DNA from: Aliiroseovarius sp. F20344
GTDB lineage: Bacteria > Pseudomonadota > Alphaproteobacteria > Rhodobacterales > Rhodobacteraceae
Direction of reading: 5' to 3'
DNA: 64,000 nt
Assembly (NCBI RefSeq): GCF_023016155.1
Contig: NZ_JALKBG010000006.1
Coordinates: forward strand, 558,001-622,000
The position numbers were made by a program, and so were the translations under genes. The notes beneath the pieces are model-generated. The model was given only the letters and a program-made list of their open reading frames with translations, had not been told where the DNA came from and did no database searches. Position 1 is the stretch's first letter, and every line of letters starts with the position of its first letter. Positions 18,080 to 26,648 of this stretch are shown one piece after another.

Positions 18080-18633
18080 CAGCCGTATGTGCAGCTCCGA
18101 TCAAGGCAGGCTTGCTGAGTGATTCCTTGTCGGTTAGGCCACAGACGGCTGGATGTGACGCACCTCCACCTATGCCAGAATTGATCTATTTCCACCTCTA
18201 CCCAGCGGACACAATTCTTCGACGAGAACAGATTGTTTCCCTAAATTTGAACAAAAAAGCCCTCCTTAGGATTTAAAAATGTGGCGGTTTGTGGCAGGAA
18301 TGTGGCGGGGAAATGTTCACGTCAGTCTATTTTGCTGACTTATACTGGGTAATTTGAAATGTATGATGTTGTGAGGGGAAAGCCATTGGCGCTGCAGCCA
18401 GATTGGCAAATTGAGACACCGCGCCGACGCGATGGGTTCGCGAATAAAGTATCGGCGGTTCGGTTGGGACGATTGCTTGCGTTGAAAGCGCTTGAGAAAC
18501 GCAAAAGCGAAGGCTTGGCTTCATGCCGCCCATCGTTTGCGCATTTCTAGGCGCAGTATCGAGAAGTCGACTGAAGCCCGACACTGCCTTGCGTGCTTAA
18601 CGTTGATCTGTTGCTTCAGCTTTGGCTAAAACA
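18080..18633. other. 554-bp region without a supported gene; possible small RNA unit
   Basis: No convincing protein gene is found on either strand; the short open frames at 18359-18550 (+) and 18327-18584 (-) match no family I know and lack good ribosome sites. The stretch is locally AT-rich between 18180 and 18280. It contains three TGTGGC(G/A)G repeats at 18280, 18290 and 18301, spaced 10 and 11 bases, and a -10-like TATACT at 18341-18346. A strong plus-strand terminator at 18634-18670 closes the region, suggesting that something is transcribed from it. It may hold a small RNA or the remains of a lost gene. Confidence 0.4.
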
Positions 18634-18670
18634 AAACCGGTGACGCATTTGCGCACCGGTTTCGTTTTTT
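18634..18670 (+). terminator. Strong intrinsic terminator with no recognised gene upstream
   Basis: AAACCGGTG (18634-18642) pairs with CACCGGTTT (18654-18662), with an inner CGC/GCG pairing in the loop, followed by CGTTTTTT. It ends 12 bases before the ATG of the yjbQ-like gene and must serve transcription coming from 18080-18630 or from further upstream. Confidence 0.8.
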
Positions 18671-18682
18671 CGGGGTACCTAA

Positions 18683-19102
18683 ATGGCCAACATGTTTGAG
18701 ATCACCACGCATGGAGCGGGACTGTATGAGTTCACCGACCAAGTGACATCTTGGTTGCGAGCGCAGAATACGAGTGATGGATTGCTGACCTTGTTTGTGC
18801 GCCACACATCTTGTTCGCTGCTCATCCAAGAAAATGCGGACCCTGAGGTTCAAACAGACCTGAACAACTTCTTTTCACGATTGGTACCGCCCAGCACGGA
18901 TCCAACGATGAGCTATCTGACACATACTTATGAGGGGCCGGATGATATGCCCGCGCATATTAAATCCGCGCTGCTGCCCGTGAATCTGTCGATCCCTGTC
19001 CATGACGGGCGGCTTATGCTGGGAGCATGGCAGGGGATCTATTTGTTCGAGCACCGCACGGCCCCGCATCGGCGGCAGGTGGCTGGGCATCTGTCTACCT
19101 GA
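18683..19102 (+). CDS. YjbQ/UPF0047 family protein (secondary thiamine-phosphate synthase-like)
   Basis: A 139-residue protein of the small YjbQ/UPF0047 family. Landmarks: GLLTLFVRHTSCSLLIQENAD, the conserved His/Ser/Glu cluster, and WQGIYLFEHRTAPHRRQV near the C-terminus. Family members have weak thiamine-phosphate synthase activity in E. coli assays but their physiological role is unsettled. The gene stands alone after a terminator and converges on the dodecin gene, with a shared hairpin between them. Confidence 0.88.
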   Translation: MANMFEITTHGAGLYEFTDQVTSWLRAQNTSDGLLTLFVRHTSCSLLIQENADPEVQTDLNNFFSRLVPPSTDPTMSYLTHTYEGPDDMPAHIKSALLPVNLSIPVHDGRLMLGAWQGIYLFEHRTAPHRRQVAGHLST

Positions 19103-19116
19103 TGGATAAACATAAG

Positions 19117-19157
19117 AACGCGCCGCAATTCGGTTCGACTGCAGCGCGTTGTCTTTT
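19117..19157. terminator. Hairpin between convergent yjbQ-like and dodecin genes
   Basis: AACGCGC (19117-19123) pairs with GCGCGTT (19144-19150), with a further GCA/TGC pairing inside; GTCTTTT follows on the plus strand. It sits between two convergent stops and probably ends both transcripts. Confidence 0.55.
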
Positions 19158-19168
19158 GTGTGGATGGA

Positions 19169-19372
19169 TCAGCCTTCCAGTACGAACGTTACCATCAGGT
19201 TCACCTGATAGTGTTCAATCTTGCCATCTTTGACCGATACGGATTGTTCTTTCACCCAAGCGCTCACCACGTTGCGCAGGGTTTTTGCGGCGCGTTCAAC
19301 GCCAGTTTCAACCGCATCGTCGAAGCTTTTCTTTGATGTTGCTGAGATTTCGGTAACTCGTGCTACGGACAT
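19169..19372 (-). CDS. Dodecin family flavin-binding protein
   Basis: A 67-residue protein matching dodecin in length and pattern: VARVTEISATSKKSFDDAVETG, the central conserved Trp (SAWVKEQSVSV) that stacks on the isoalloxazine ring, and a C-terminal YQVNLMVTFVL strand. Dodecins form hollow dodecamers that store or buffer riboflavin, lumichrome, FMN or FAD. Its position a few hundred bases from the riboflavin gene row (nrdR-ribD onward) fits a role in flavin handling, though it is on the other strand. Confidence 0.92.
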   Translation of the reverse strand: MSVARVTEISATSKKSFDDAVETGVERAAKTLRNVVSAWVKEQSVSVKDGKIEHYQVNLMVTFVLEG

Positions 19373-19588
19373 TTCTGGTCCTCCTGTTGTTCAGATTACG
19401 CAAGTATTTGAGTTATATCACAGGCCGACAGGGGAGTATTTTCAGCCATTCCCACTTGACGCCTAGCAGGCCTTATCTTGGTGTGTGCAATTCGGGCTAC
19501 ACAAGACTTAGAGGCTGGCCTATAGTGCCTGTGGATAAGTGGTCATAGACCCACACCCACATGGTTCAGTGAAGGAAGGGGATCGCCC

Positions 19589-20062
19589 ATGCGCTGTCCG
19601 TTTTGCGGAAATATCGACACTCAGGTAAAAGACAGCCGCCCAGCCGAGGATCACGTTGCGATCCGACGCCGCCGCTTTTGTCCGGCTTGCGGGGGGCGGT
19701 TTACCACCTATGAACGCGTGCAATTGCGCGATCTTGTGGTGATAAAATCCAACGGTCGCCGTGAAGACTTCGACCGTGAAAAACTAGAGCGCTCGATCCG
19801 TATATCGATGCAGAAACGCCCGGTTGAACCAGAGCGGATTGATCAGATGATCTCGGGCATTGTGCGGCGTTTGGAAAGTATGGGCGAAACAGACATTCAG
19901 TCCAAGACGATCGGTGAGATCGTGATGGAGGCTTTGGCCCGGATTGACACCGTTGCCTATGTGCGCTTTGCCAGCGTTTACAAAAACTTCCAAGCCGCTG
20001 ATGATTTCGACAAATTTGTCAGCGAGTTGCGACCGGACATCCCGCCAGAAGACAACGAGTAG
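19589..20062 (+). CDS. nrdR: Ribonucleotide reductase repressor NrdR
   Basis: A 157-residue repressor with an N-terminal zinc ribbon ([21 protein letters not shown] and [14 protein letters not shown], CxxC pairs) and an ATP-cone domain from about residue 48 ([16 protein letters not shown], ending in [13 protein letters not shown]). It senses ATP/dATP and represses ribonucleotide reductase genes. It is the first gene of the conserved row nrdR-ribD-ribE-ribB-ribH-nusB. AGGGG before the ATG serves as ribosome site. No NrdR box is obvious upstream. Confidence 0.97.
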   Translation: MRCPFCGNIDTQVKDSRPAEDHVAIRRRRFCPACGGRFTTYERVQLRDLVVIKSNGRREDFDREKLERSIRISMQKRPVEPERIDQMISGIVRRLESMGETDIQSKTIGEIVMEALARIDTVAYVRFASVYKNFQAADDFDKFVSELRPDIPPEDNE

Positions 20063-20066
20063 ACCC

Positions 20067-21185
20067 ATGACAGCAGACAAGACGGGCGCGGATAACAGGT
20101 TTTTGCGCTTGGCTCTGTCGCTTGCCCGGCGTGGGCTTGGGCGTGTTTGGCCCAATCCTGCGGTGGGCTGTGTGATTGTGCGTGATGACCGGATTATCGG
20201 CCGTGGTTGGACGCAGCCGGGGGGACGGCCCCATGCGGAAACAGTTGCGCTTGCTCAGGCAGGGGGAGCTGCGCAAGGAGCCACTGCTTATGTCACGCTG
20301 GAACCCTGTGCCCATCACGGAAAAACGCCGCCCTGTGCCGACACACTTATCAAGGCGGGTGTCGCGCGTGTGGTCTGTGCATTGGGTGATCCTGATCCGC
20401 GTGTGGATGGGGGCGGTTTCGATATGCTCCGCGCGGCGGGCATCGAAGTTGTAACGGGCCTCTGCGAGGATGAAGCGCACGTAGACCAGGCCGGCTTCTT
20501 AAGCCGGGTGACCCGTGGTCGCCCCATGATGACGCTGAAACTCGCCAGCAGCTTTGACGGGCGCATCGCAACAGCCAGCGGTGAAAGCCAATGGATCACA
20601 GGGCCCGCCGCGCGCCGCCATGTGCATGCAATGCGCGCAAACCATGATGCGGTGATGGTCGGGGCAGGTACGGCCCGTGATGATGATCCGTCGCTAACAG
20701 TGCGTGGGCTGGGAATTGAACACCAACCGGTGCGGGTGGTTTTATCCCGGCATTTGGACCTTCCGCTGGACAGCAAACTTGCGAAATCCGCAAAAGAAAT
20801 TCCTATATGGATTTGCCATGGTCGCCGTGCCGCGCCCGAGCTGATTTCGGTCTGGAAAGACATCGGCGCCACATTGATCGAGGTGGACGAGGCGCAGGCG
20901 ACGTTGGACCCAACATCGGTTCTTGAGGCTCTGGGCGCGCGTGGCCTGACCCGTGTCTATTGCGAAGGTGGCGGTGGGGTGGCCGCGTCTTTTCTTATGG
21001 CGGGAATGGTCGACGAGCTTGTGGGCTATGGCGCGGGGCTGGCCATTGGTGCCGAAGGGCGACCGTCTTTGGCTGCAATGGGGCTAAGCAGATTGGCCGA
21101 GGCCCCCAGATTTGAGCTGGTCGAGTGTCGCGACATAGGTGGCGATGTCTTGCACCGTTGGCGCGCGACACCATCAACGCCATAG
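20067..21185 (+). CDS. ribD: Bifunctional pyrimidine deaminase/reductase RibD
   Basis: A 372-residue riboflavin biosynthesis enzyme with two domains. The deaminase domain (about 1-150) carries the zinc site PHAETVAL and TLEPCAHHGKTPPCAD; the reductase domain (about 155-370) has RPMMTLKLASSFDGRIA and SQWITGPAARRHVH. It deaminates and reduces the GTP cyclohydrolase II product. The ATG at 20067 is four bases after the nrdR stop, indicating coupling. Its 3' end overlaps the convergent kpsC stop by 12 bases, and the next rib gene (ribE) is 4.8 kb further on, beyond the capsule cassette. Confidence 0.96.
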   Translation: MTADKTGADNRFLRLALSLARRGLGRVWPNPAVGCVIVRDDRIIGRGWTQPGGRPHAETVALAQAGGAAQGATAYVTLEPCAHHGKTPPCADTLIKAGVARVVCALGDPDPRVDGGGFDMLRAAGIEVVTGLCEDEAHVDQAGFLSRVTRGRPMMTLKLASSFDGRIATASGESQWITGPAARRHVHAMRANHDAVMVGAGTARDDDPSLTVRGLGIEHQPVRVVLSRHLDLPLDSKLAKSAKEIPIWICHGRRAAPELISVWKDIGATLIEVDEAQATLDPTSVLEALGARGLTRVYCEGGGGVAASFLMAGMVDELVGYGAGLAIGAEGRPSLAAMGLSRLAEAPRFELVECRDIGGDVLHRWRATPSTP

Positions 21186-23192
21186 ATAGGCGTAGCTGGC
21201 GAAGACCCCCTGTAATTTGGCAAGCATCCGCGTACCGGGTCGCCCTTTGGGCAGATCACCGGACGCAAGACGATCCACAATCACTTCGACCGGACAAGCT
21301 GTTTTGGTGATTGGATCGAAATAGCGCGGATAGTCGATCAGCACAGCATGAGCGAGAGCAATCAGATCAGGGCGCGCTTGTCGCCTGTCCGGCACCTGAC
21401 CCAGATCTGTCGTCAGGCCCCAACCGGCATAGAAGGGCGCCCCCAGACAGGTCACAGACACCCCGCGCAGCAGCGCTTCGAACCCCATGGTGGAGGTCAT
21501 GGTCCACAGCGCATCAACATGCTCCAACAGCGCGATGGGATCAGATTCATCCGCGATCAAGTCTGCATAGCGCAAAGCCTCATCCGCCGGAATGCGTCCC
21601 TCGCGCAACCCGGCTTCGACGTCCGGATGTGGCTTATAGATGATCACGGCGTCGGGATTGTCGGCGCGCACCCGTTTGAGCAAACCCAGATTGGTTGCAA
21701 CCGTTGAAGTGCCCAGCTTGATCGAGGCATCGTCTTCCACCTGCCCCGGCACAAGAATGCGGTTGCCCGACGGCAGTTCGTCAAGGCCAGCAGGCAGTGG
21801 ACGATCCAGATTGTATTTCCCCAGCCGGTTTTGCGTGATGCGCTCAATCAAACGCGCGGCCCGTTCGCGGGCGTGGTCGGGCAGGGTGGTGGCATTCGCA
21901 ATGTGTTGCTCCAGCCTGCTTTCGCGCGCAGGGTCATAATAAATTCCCAGATCATCCCGAACCAAAGACAAGGGTGGGGTAAGCTCTGCCCCCAACCCGC
22001 GCGAACGCAAGAACCCGTCTTCGATGCGCAGGGGGACTTGGTGCGTGTTGTGTTCCGGCGTCTCTTTCCCAGCCCAAACCATCAGCGGGCGTTCAAGTGT
22101 CTCGGCCCCATTTGCAGCGCGCGCGCCATCGTCGTCAAACACCATGGCGGTGTCCGCCTTAAAGAACTCGGCCAGTGGGCGGCGTTTCCACAGGCGCATT
22201 CCGCTGGCGACATAGCCTTGCCTGTCTTCACGCCATGCCCGCGCGCGCGCTTCTAACGTGTCCAACACCTGCTCAATTTCGCACAAGGTATCGCGGTAGG
22301 GATCGTACCAGGTGGGATAGATCATCATCGCAGCCGCAAACAGCTGCGGGCGGGTCAGCTTGCGATTGCGTCTGTTTACGGGCTGCCGATCCTCAGTCAG
22401 ACCCCAGCCCGCATAGAAAGGCTGGCCGAACACCTGCGGCTTGTGCCCCGCCAAGATGGCTTCGAACCCCATGCCGGAGCTGACGGTGTAGACAGCCATC
22501 GCCCCGTCAAGAAGCGCCCATGGGCTGACAGCGTCCGTGATCAGATGCACCTGTACATTTGCATCTTCGGGACCAAAATGACCGGTGCGGTGGCCGGCCT
22601 GCGTTTCGGGATGTGTCTTGATCAGAATGCGCGCATGGGGATGTTCCAGCCGTGCAGCGACCAACATGTCGCGGAATGTGGCCTTGGATGCGCCGCCATG
22701 ACGGATCGACGCGTCCCCGGCGGTCTGATCCAGCACCAGAACATACGGCGCATCGGGAACCGGTCGTGAGGGCAGGAATGCGTTGTATTTGGACAGATGA
22801 CCCGTTTTCATACGCTCAATTGCAACGCGCGCGCGGTTCAGCATTGAACTGTCATCCAGCGGGTCGTTCATCAAGATGTGTTCCAGCCGCGAAGGGAGGG
22901 AGCCATCGAAATGCACTCCCATATCATCCAGCAAAAGACCCAACGGCGGCTCGCCGGACCGACCTGGCAGAACCGACCGTAAAAACGCGTCTTCGACGCG
23001 CAGGACGGGGGCTGCCTTTTTGGCGGCCACCGCCTCGCCCCGACCAGAGGTAGGGCTTTTGCCCCATGTGCCTACCCAGTCGTCGGCAGAGGGAACACCA
23101 AGACGGATTTTCCAACCTGAAAGTTCTAAGATCCGCTTGATGCGTGGTTGTGTCAGAAAGCCGCCATTGTAAACAAAAAGCCGCCGGGGCAT
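21174..23192 (-). CDS. kpsC: Capsule polysaccharide export protein KpsC (beta-Kdo transferase)
   Basis: A 672-residue KpsC-type protein with two homologous modules: residues about 1-330 (MPRRLFVYNGGFLT, then RVEDAFLRSVLPG) and about 330-672 (PLMVWAGKETPEHN, then RIEDGFLRSRGLGA). Both carry the YxxKxHP-type core (ILIKTHPE and VIIYKPHPD) and TVSSGMGFEAIL / TMTSTMGFEALLRG, so each is a retaining beta-Kdo glycosyltransferase-like fold. With KpsS it builds the poly-Kdo linker on lipid that anchors group 2 capsules. The ATG at 23192 gives the family's normal start and length; TTG at 23240 would extend it. The ATG lies in the loop of a terminator-like hairpin. It is the last gene of a kpsS-Wza-like-kpsC unit. 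Confidence 0.92.
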   Translation of the reverse strand: MPRRLFVYNGGFLTQPRIKRILELSGWKIRLGVPSADDWVGTWGKSPTSGRGEAVAAKKAAPVLRVEDAFLRSVLPGRSGEPPLGLLLDDMGVHFDGSLPSRLEHILMNDPLDDSSMLNRARVAIERMKTGHLSKYNAFLPSRPVPDAPYVLVLDQTAGDASIRHGGASKATFRDMLVAARLEHPHARILIKTHPETQAGHRTGHFGPEDANVQVHLITDAVSPWALLDGAMAVYTVSSGMGFEAILAGHKPQVFGQPFYAGWGLTEDRQPVNRRNRKLTRPQLFAAAMMIYPTWYDPYRDTLCEIEQVLDTLEARARAWREDRQGYVASGMRLWKRRPLAEFFKADTAMVFDDDGARAANGAETLERPLMVWAGKETPEHNTHQVPLRIEDGFLRSRGLGAELTPPLSLVRDDLGIYYDPARESRLEQHIANATTLPDHARERAARLIERITQNRLGKYNLDRPLPAGLDELPSGNRILVPGQVEDDASIKLGTSTVATNLGLLKRVRADNPDAVIIYKPHPDVEAGLREGRIPADEALRYADLIADESDPIALLEHVDALWTMTSTMGFEALLRGVSVTCLGAPFYAGWGLTTDLGQVPDRRQARPDLIALAHAVLIDYPRYFDPITKTACPVEVIVDRLASGDLPKGRPGTRMLAKLQGVFASYAYLWR

Positions 23193-23209
23193 CTGCTGCC
23201 CGGCGGCTT
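23171..23209 (-). terminator. Intrinsic-terminator-like hairpin overlapping the kpsC start codon
   Basis: On the minus strand AAGCCGCCGGG pairs perfectly over 11 bp with CCCGGCGGCTT (plus positions 23178-23188 and 23199-23209), the ten-base loop contains the kpsC ATG at 23192, and TTTTTG follows. It should terminate or attenuate transcription after the Wza-like gene and may also hide the kpsC start from ribosomes. Confidence 0.65.
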
Positions 23210-23248
23210 GTTTGGTTTTGCTATGATCGCCCACGGGCAATGGCCCGG

Positions 23249-24391
23249 TTATTCAGCAGCTAAGCTTTGATTCAGTGCCGAAATCGAGCCTGCAGTGGCC
23301 AGCGTTCCAGTCAGGGCAGTCAGCACTTTCGACCACTGAACGTAGGGGGCTTCGGTCACATAAACCGTATCGCCATCGCGGATCACAAAGTCGCGGGCCA
23401 TGAACAAACCGTTGGTTTCGGTCAGGTTCAGGACATAGACCATGCGCTGAGGTCCACGCAGATCTGACCGGCGCAGAACGGCGTTGGCAACAACTGCGCT
23501 TTCGTTACGCAGCACAAATACACCAGTTGGATCTGCGGTCGCCGGGGACAATCCGCCAACTTGAGCAATCGCCTCAACCGCTGAAAGCGTCTGACTTTCA
23601 AAGCCAACGCGGCTTTGCGTGCCCGTGGCGCCAAGGGCGGTATAGGTACGTGTGTCAGCCTCGACCAGGATGCGGTCGCCGCCCCGCAGGGCGATGTCCA
23701 TGTTTGGATATCTGAACAGATCTTCGAACCAAATCTCACCTGAATTGCGGCCACGGATCACTTTCACTTTCGCAATCTCAGGCTCAATCGTCACGCCGCC
23801 TGCACGTGCAAGCATGGCGTTCAGAGTGCGGGTCGGACGTTCGATCGGATAGACACCCTGCCCACCAACTGCACCCGAGATCGAGACAGTTGCCCCATCG
23901 CCAGCCATCCGGCGCACGGTGACCTGCGGATCAGGCGTTTGTTCAGCAAGTTTGCTGGTGATCACGCGACGAATGGCTTCGGGCGAATTTCCGGCGGCTT
24001 TAACGCGACCGGCATAGGGAATGAAGATATTACCAGCGCCATCAACTTGAACCTGTTCAAGCGTTGCCGGGGCACCTGCTGTTGTCAGGATACCGTCTTC
24101 AACGTTTTCCCAGATCGAGATTCCAAGAACGTCACCGGGGCGAATAGTGTCAGAACCGACAACGCCACTGTTCTGAAAATCTTTGCTGAACCCGATCGCA
24201 GGAACTTGGGCCGCCTCGCGTGCGACGCGTGTGTCAACGTCAACGATATAGGCATCGCCATTCTTCTGGACAGAACCTGCGTAGATCTCTTGCTTGCTTG
24301 GACCACTGCGAGGTAGGCCACAAGCGGCAAGGGCTAACACTGCGCCGGCTAAGGCCAAGTGTTTGATCCAATATGTTTTTTTAGCTTTCAC
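23249..24391 (-). CDS. Outer-membrane polysaccharide export lipoprotein (Wza/BexD/KpsD-like)
   Basis: A 380-residue lipoprotein: hydrophobic signal with lipobox LAAC and Cys24. The polysaccharide-export domain begins near residue 80 (IRPGDVLGISIWENV, then VDGAGNIFIPYAGRV and QVTVRRM), followed by SLBB-type repeats (GVYPIERPTRTLNAMLARAGG, and AVEAIAQVGGLSPATADPTGVFVLRN) and a C-terminal hydrophobic helix, the arrangement of Wza-type octameric export channels. It would take capsule polymer across the outer membrane. It sits between kpsS and kpsC on the same strand. The inner-membrane partners KpsM, KpsT and KpsE are not in this window. Confidence 0.9.
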   Translation of the reverse strand: MKAKKTYWIKHLALAGAVLALAACGLPRSGPSKQEIYAGSVQKNGDAYIVDVDTRVAREAAQVPAIGFSKDFQNSGVVGSDTIRPGDVLGISIWENVEDGILTTAGAPATLEQVQVDGAGNIFIPYAGRVKAAGNSPEAIRRVITSKLAEQTPDPQVTVRRMAGDGATVSISGAVGGQGVYPIERPTRTLNAMLARAGGVTIEPEIAKVKVIRGRNSGEIWFEDLFRYPNMDIALRGGDRILVEADTRTYTALGATGTQSRVGFESQTLSAVEAIAQVGGLSPATADPTGVFVLRNESAVVANAVLRRSDLRGPQRMVYVLNLTETNGLFMARDFVIRDGDTVYVTEAPYVQWSKVLTALTGTLATAGSISALNQSLAAE

Positions 24392-24475
24392 CGCTCGACC
24401 CCTTCGTGGAGGTTTGATTCATTTTCTGCAATCTACAGCGAGACAAGATTGTTTTCTAGCTGGGAAGCGTTCCTC

Positions 24476-25780
24476 TTAGCTCACCACACTTAACTGTTGC
24501 CGTGGTGCCGCTGTGCCATATTCCAGAGCGTGATAAGGATCGTGTGGTGAAAGCATCATATCGACGACTTGCCGCAGCAACTGCCGCCGTCCTCGCGACG
24601 AATAAAAACCACCCGCTACCTGACTGGTTTCTAACAAAAAATGGCGATAATCGCGGTAGGCGCGTTTGTCAGGCCGGGTTGGGGATTCAAAGAACTCGGG
24701 CAAGGTTTGTTCGGACACAAATTCCGGTTTCGCATAGACTGCGTCCCCGAAAAGCTTTAGCGGAAGCCCACGCCACAGAACCTGTTGCGCGGCGGTCGAG
24801 TTTATCGTGACGGATGACCGTGCGTGGTCGAGCAATTTCGCAAGCTTTCCGCCGCGCACGTAATGCACGCGGTTCTCGACGCCATACGTTTTGGCCAACC
24901 TGCGAATCTCGCGCTGTTGAGGCACACGCCCATCCTCGAGGGGGTGCGCTTTAAACACCAAGTGGTGATGGGTTGCAGCGCCCTTTGAGAAGTCAGAAAT
25001 GACACGTTCCAAGAACTCGGTCATCGTGGTGAAGGGGCTGTGCATCTGGAAGCTGGAGTCATGTTCCAGCTGAAGCAGCGCAAGGTGATAGGGAAAGCCG
25101 CCATAACGGATGCGCAACGTGGCCGCGATGCGGTTGGCTGCTATCACAGGCATCAGTACAAGTCGTTGAAGGTAAAGAAGGAACTCTTTGCCAACGCTAA
25201 GCGATCTGTGCGGTTTGAAATTGCGATACTTCTGGTTCAGGAACATCACAAACCAGTGGTACAGCGCGCCGTAAAACACATGATGGCGCATGTCCCCCCA
25301 ATGGGCGGGGGCTTCGGGAATGTCGGGTTCGGCATTTGCAAGAATGCGCTGCATGTCATCCACCGAATACTCCATAAGGCGGGAGTTTCCGTTTGATCCG
25401 TCACGCTCGTAGGTCACCCAATAGGGTCGCAGATAGCCTTCTTCGAACACGTGAATGGTCAATCCCCGTGCGCGGGCTTGTTCCACGGCCTGCGCGTGGA
25501 TCGGTCTGGTGTCGCCATACAGAACGATGTCGGTGATGTTGTGGGTGTCGACGATCTGCTCAAACCGCTCAGACCATTGGTCTTGCGTATCGGTGAAAGG
25601 GATAAAGTTTGATTTGTCGTGCCAGAAGGCCTGATCGCCGCGGTTAAACCCAACGCGCCAAACTTTCGCACCGGAATGGCCCAGCATTTTGGCAAGGCGC
25701 CAACAGAAAGGCCCATGCGGACCCTGTAGGAATAAAAAATTTCGGTTCTCGCCCGTAATGCGCGCCATGCGGAAACTCAC
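24476..25780 (-). CDS. kpsS: Capsule polysaccharide biosynthesis protein KpsS (beta-Kdo transferase)
   Basis: A 434-residue single-module KpsS homologue. Landmarks: FLFLQGPHGPFCWRLAKML at the N-terminus, VFEEGYLRPYWVTYERDG, the LVFKAHPLEDGR motif (the KxHP site) and the SSVTINSTAAQQVLWRGLPL segment followed by YAKPEF. KpsS adds the first beta-linked Kdo to the lipid acceptor, after which KpsC extends the linker. It is the first gene of the minus-strand cassette; its 5' end faces ribE. GC content and codon use look like those of its neighbours. Confidence 0.92.
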   Translation of the reverse strand: MSFRMARITGENRNFLFLQGPHGPFCWRLAKMLGHSGAKVWRVGFNRGDQAFWHDKSNFIPFTDTQDQWSERFEQIVDTHNITDIVLYGDTRPIHAQAVEQARARGLTIHVFEEGYLRPYWVTYERDGSNGNSRLMEYSVDDMQRILANAEPDIPEAPAHWGDMRHHVFYGALYHWFVMFLNQKYRNFKPHRSLSVGKEFLLYLQRLVLMPVIAANRIAATLRIRYGGFPYHLALLQLEHDSSFQMHSPFTTMTEFLERVISDFSKGAATHHHLVFKAHPLEDGRVPQQREIRRLAKTYGVENRVHYVRGGKLAKLLDHARSSVTINSTAAQQVLWRGLPLKLFGDAVYAKPEFVSEQTLPEFFESPTRPDKRAYRDYRHFLLETSQVAGGFYSSRGRRQLLRQVVDMMLSPHDPYHALEYGTAAPRQQLSVVS

Positions 25781-25972
25781 CAGATCGCTTCGTGACTGCG
25801 ATGTTATAGAGATACGTGATGTTGGTTATAGGGGAATTAACAGGGGCTTGCGGCAAAAATTGGGCCAAGGTCAACGTTTTCGGGCGCGGGGCGCGACTGG
25901 TCGCATCCTGTCTTCAAACCCAAGGAGAATTCCTCTAGACCAATGCATGCAGATCGACGCAGGAGGCGATTC

Positions 25973-26566
25973 ATGTTTACCGGGATTATCACTGATGTGG
26001 GGCGCATTGAGGCGCTGGAACAAGCAGGTGACATGCGTGCGCGCATTGCGACTGCCTATGACACGTCTGGGATAGACATTGGGGCGTCCATTGCCTCGGA
26101 CGGGGTTTGTCTGACTGTCGTCACTTTGGGCGAGAATTGGTATGACGTTGATATCTCAGCTGAAACTGTGTCGAAAACCAATCTGGGCGACTGGGTGGTT
26201 GGGCTCAAAGTGAACTTGGAGCGCGCTTTGAAAGTGGGCGACGAGCTGGGCGGGCACATCGTGTCTGGTCACGTTGACGGTGTGGCCGAGATCGTCGCCA
26301 TGAATGTAGAAGGGGACAGCACTCGTGTGCGGTTCAAGGCCCCATCTAATCTGGCGCGTTTTATCGCACCAAAAGGATCTGTCGCGTTGAATGGTACCTC
26401 TTTGACCGTGAACGAAGTTGAAGGTGACGAGTTCGGCGTGAACCTGATCTCGCATACAAAAGGGGTCACAAACTGGGGGCAGGCGAAGGTTGGTGATCGG
26501 GTGAACCTCGAGATTGACACGCTGGCGCGCTATGTGGCCCGGTTGGCCGATTACGGACAGTCCTGA
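25973..26566 (+). CDS. ribE: Riboflavin synthase alpha subunit
   Basis: A 197-residue riboflavin synthase that dismutates two lumazines to riboflavin. The two repeated barrels are visible: MFTGIITDVGRIEAL with the ASDGVCLTVV segment, and HIVSGHVDGVAEIV with VALNGTSLTVNEV. The ATG at 25973 follows a strong AGGAGG; an upstream ATG at 25943 lacks this. It resumes the rib row after the inserted kps cassette, from which it diverges. The 190-base upstream region does not show an FMN riboswitch. Confidence 0.96.
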   Translation: MFTGIITDVGRIEALEQAGDMRARIATAYDTSGIDIGASIASDGVCLTVVTLGENWYDVDISAETVSKTNLGDWVVGLKVNLERALKVGDELGGHIVSGHVDGVAEIVAMNVEGDSTRVRFKAPSNLARFIAPKGSVALNGTSLTVNEVEGDEFGVNLISHTKGVTNWGQAKVGDRVNLEIDTLARYVARLADYGQS

Positions 26567-26648
26567 TCTGTGTTTGGCGTGATCTCTGTTTGAAATATTC
26601 GTATATGGGCATATGATTGGCGAAATCCCTGACTGACGGAGTTCGCCC

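Noticed and set aside
18359-18550. 63-codon plus-strand frame in the post-rpoD interval
   Set aside because: No family pattern and no ribosome site; an RNA or remnant is at least as likely.
19530-19538. DnaA-box-like TGTGGATAA upstream of nrdR
   Set aside because: A single 9-mer is expected about once per two windows of this size by chance and there is no cluster; not enough to call a DnaA site.
25781-25972. Possible FMN riboswitch in front of ribE
   Set aside because: The conserved RFN elements (for example GGGGCAGGGTGAAATTCCC-type and ACCGGCGGT) are not found; only a GC-rich stretch that looks vaguely similar is present.
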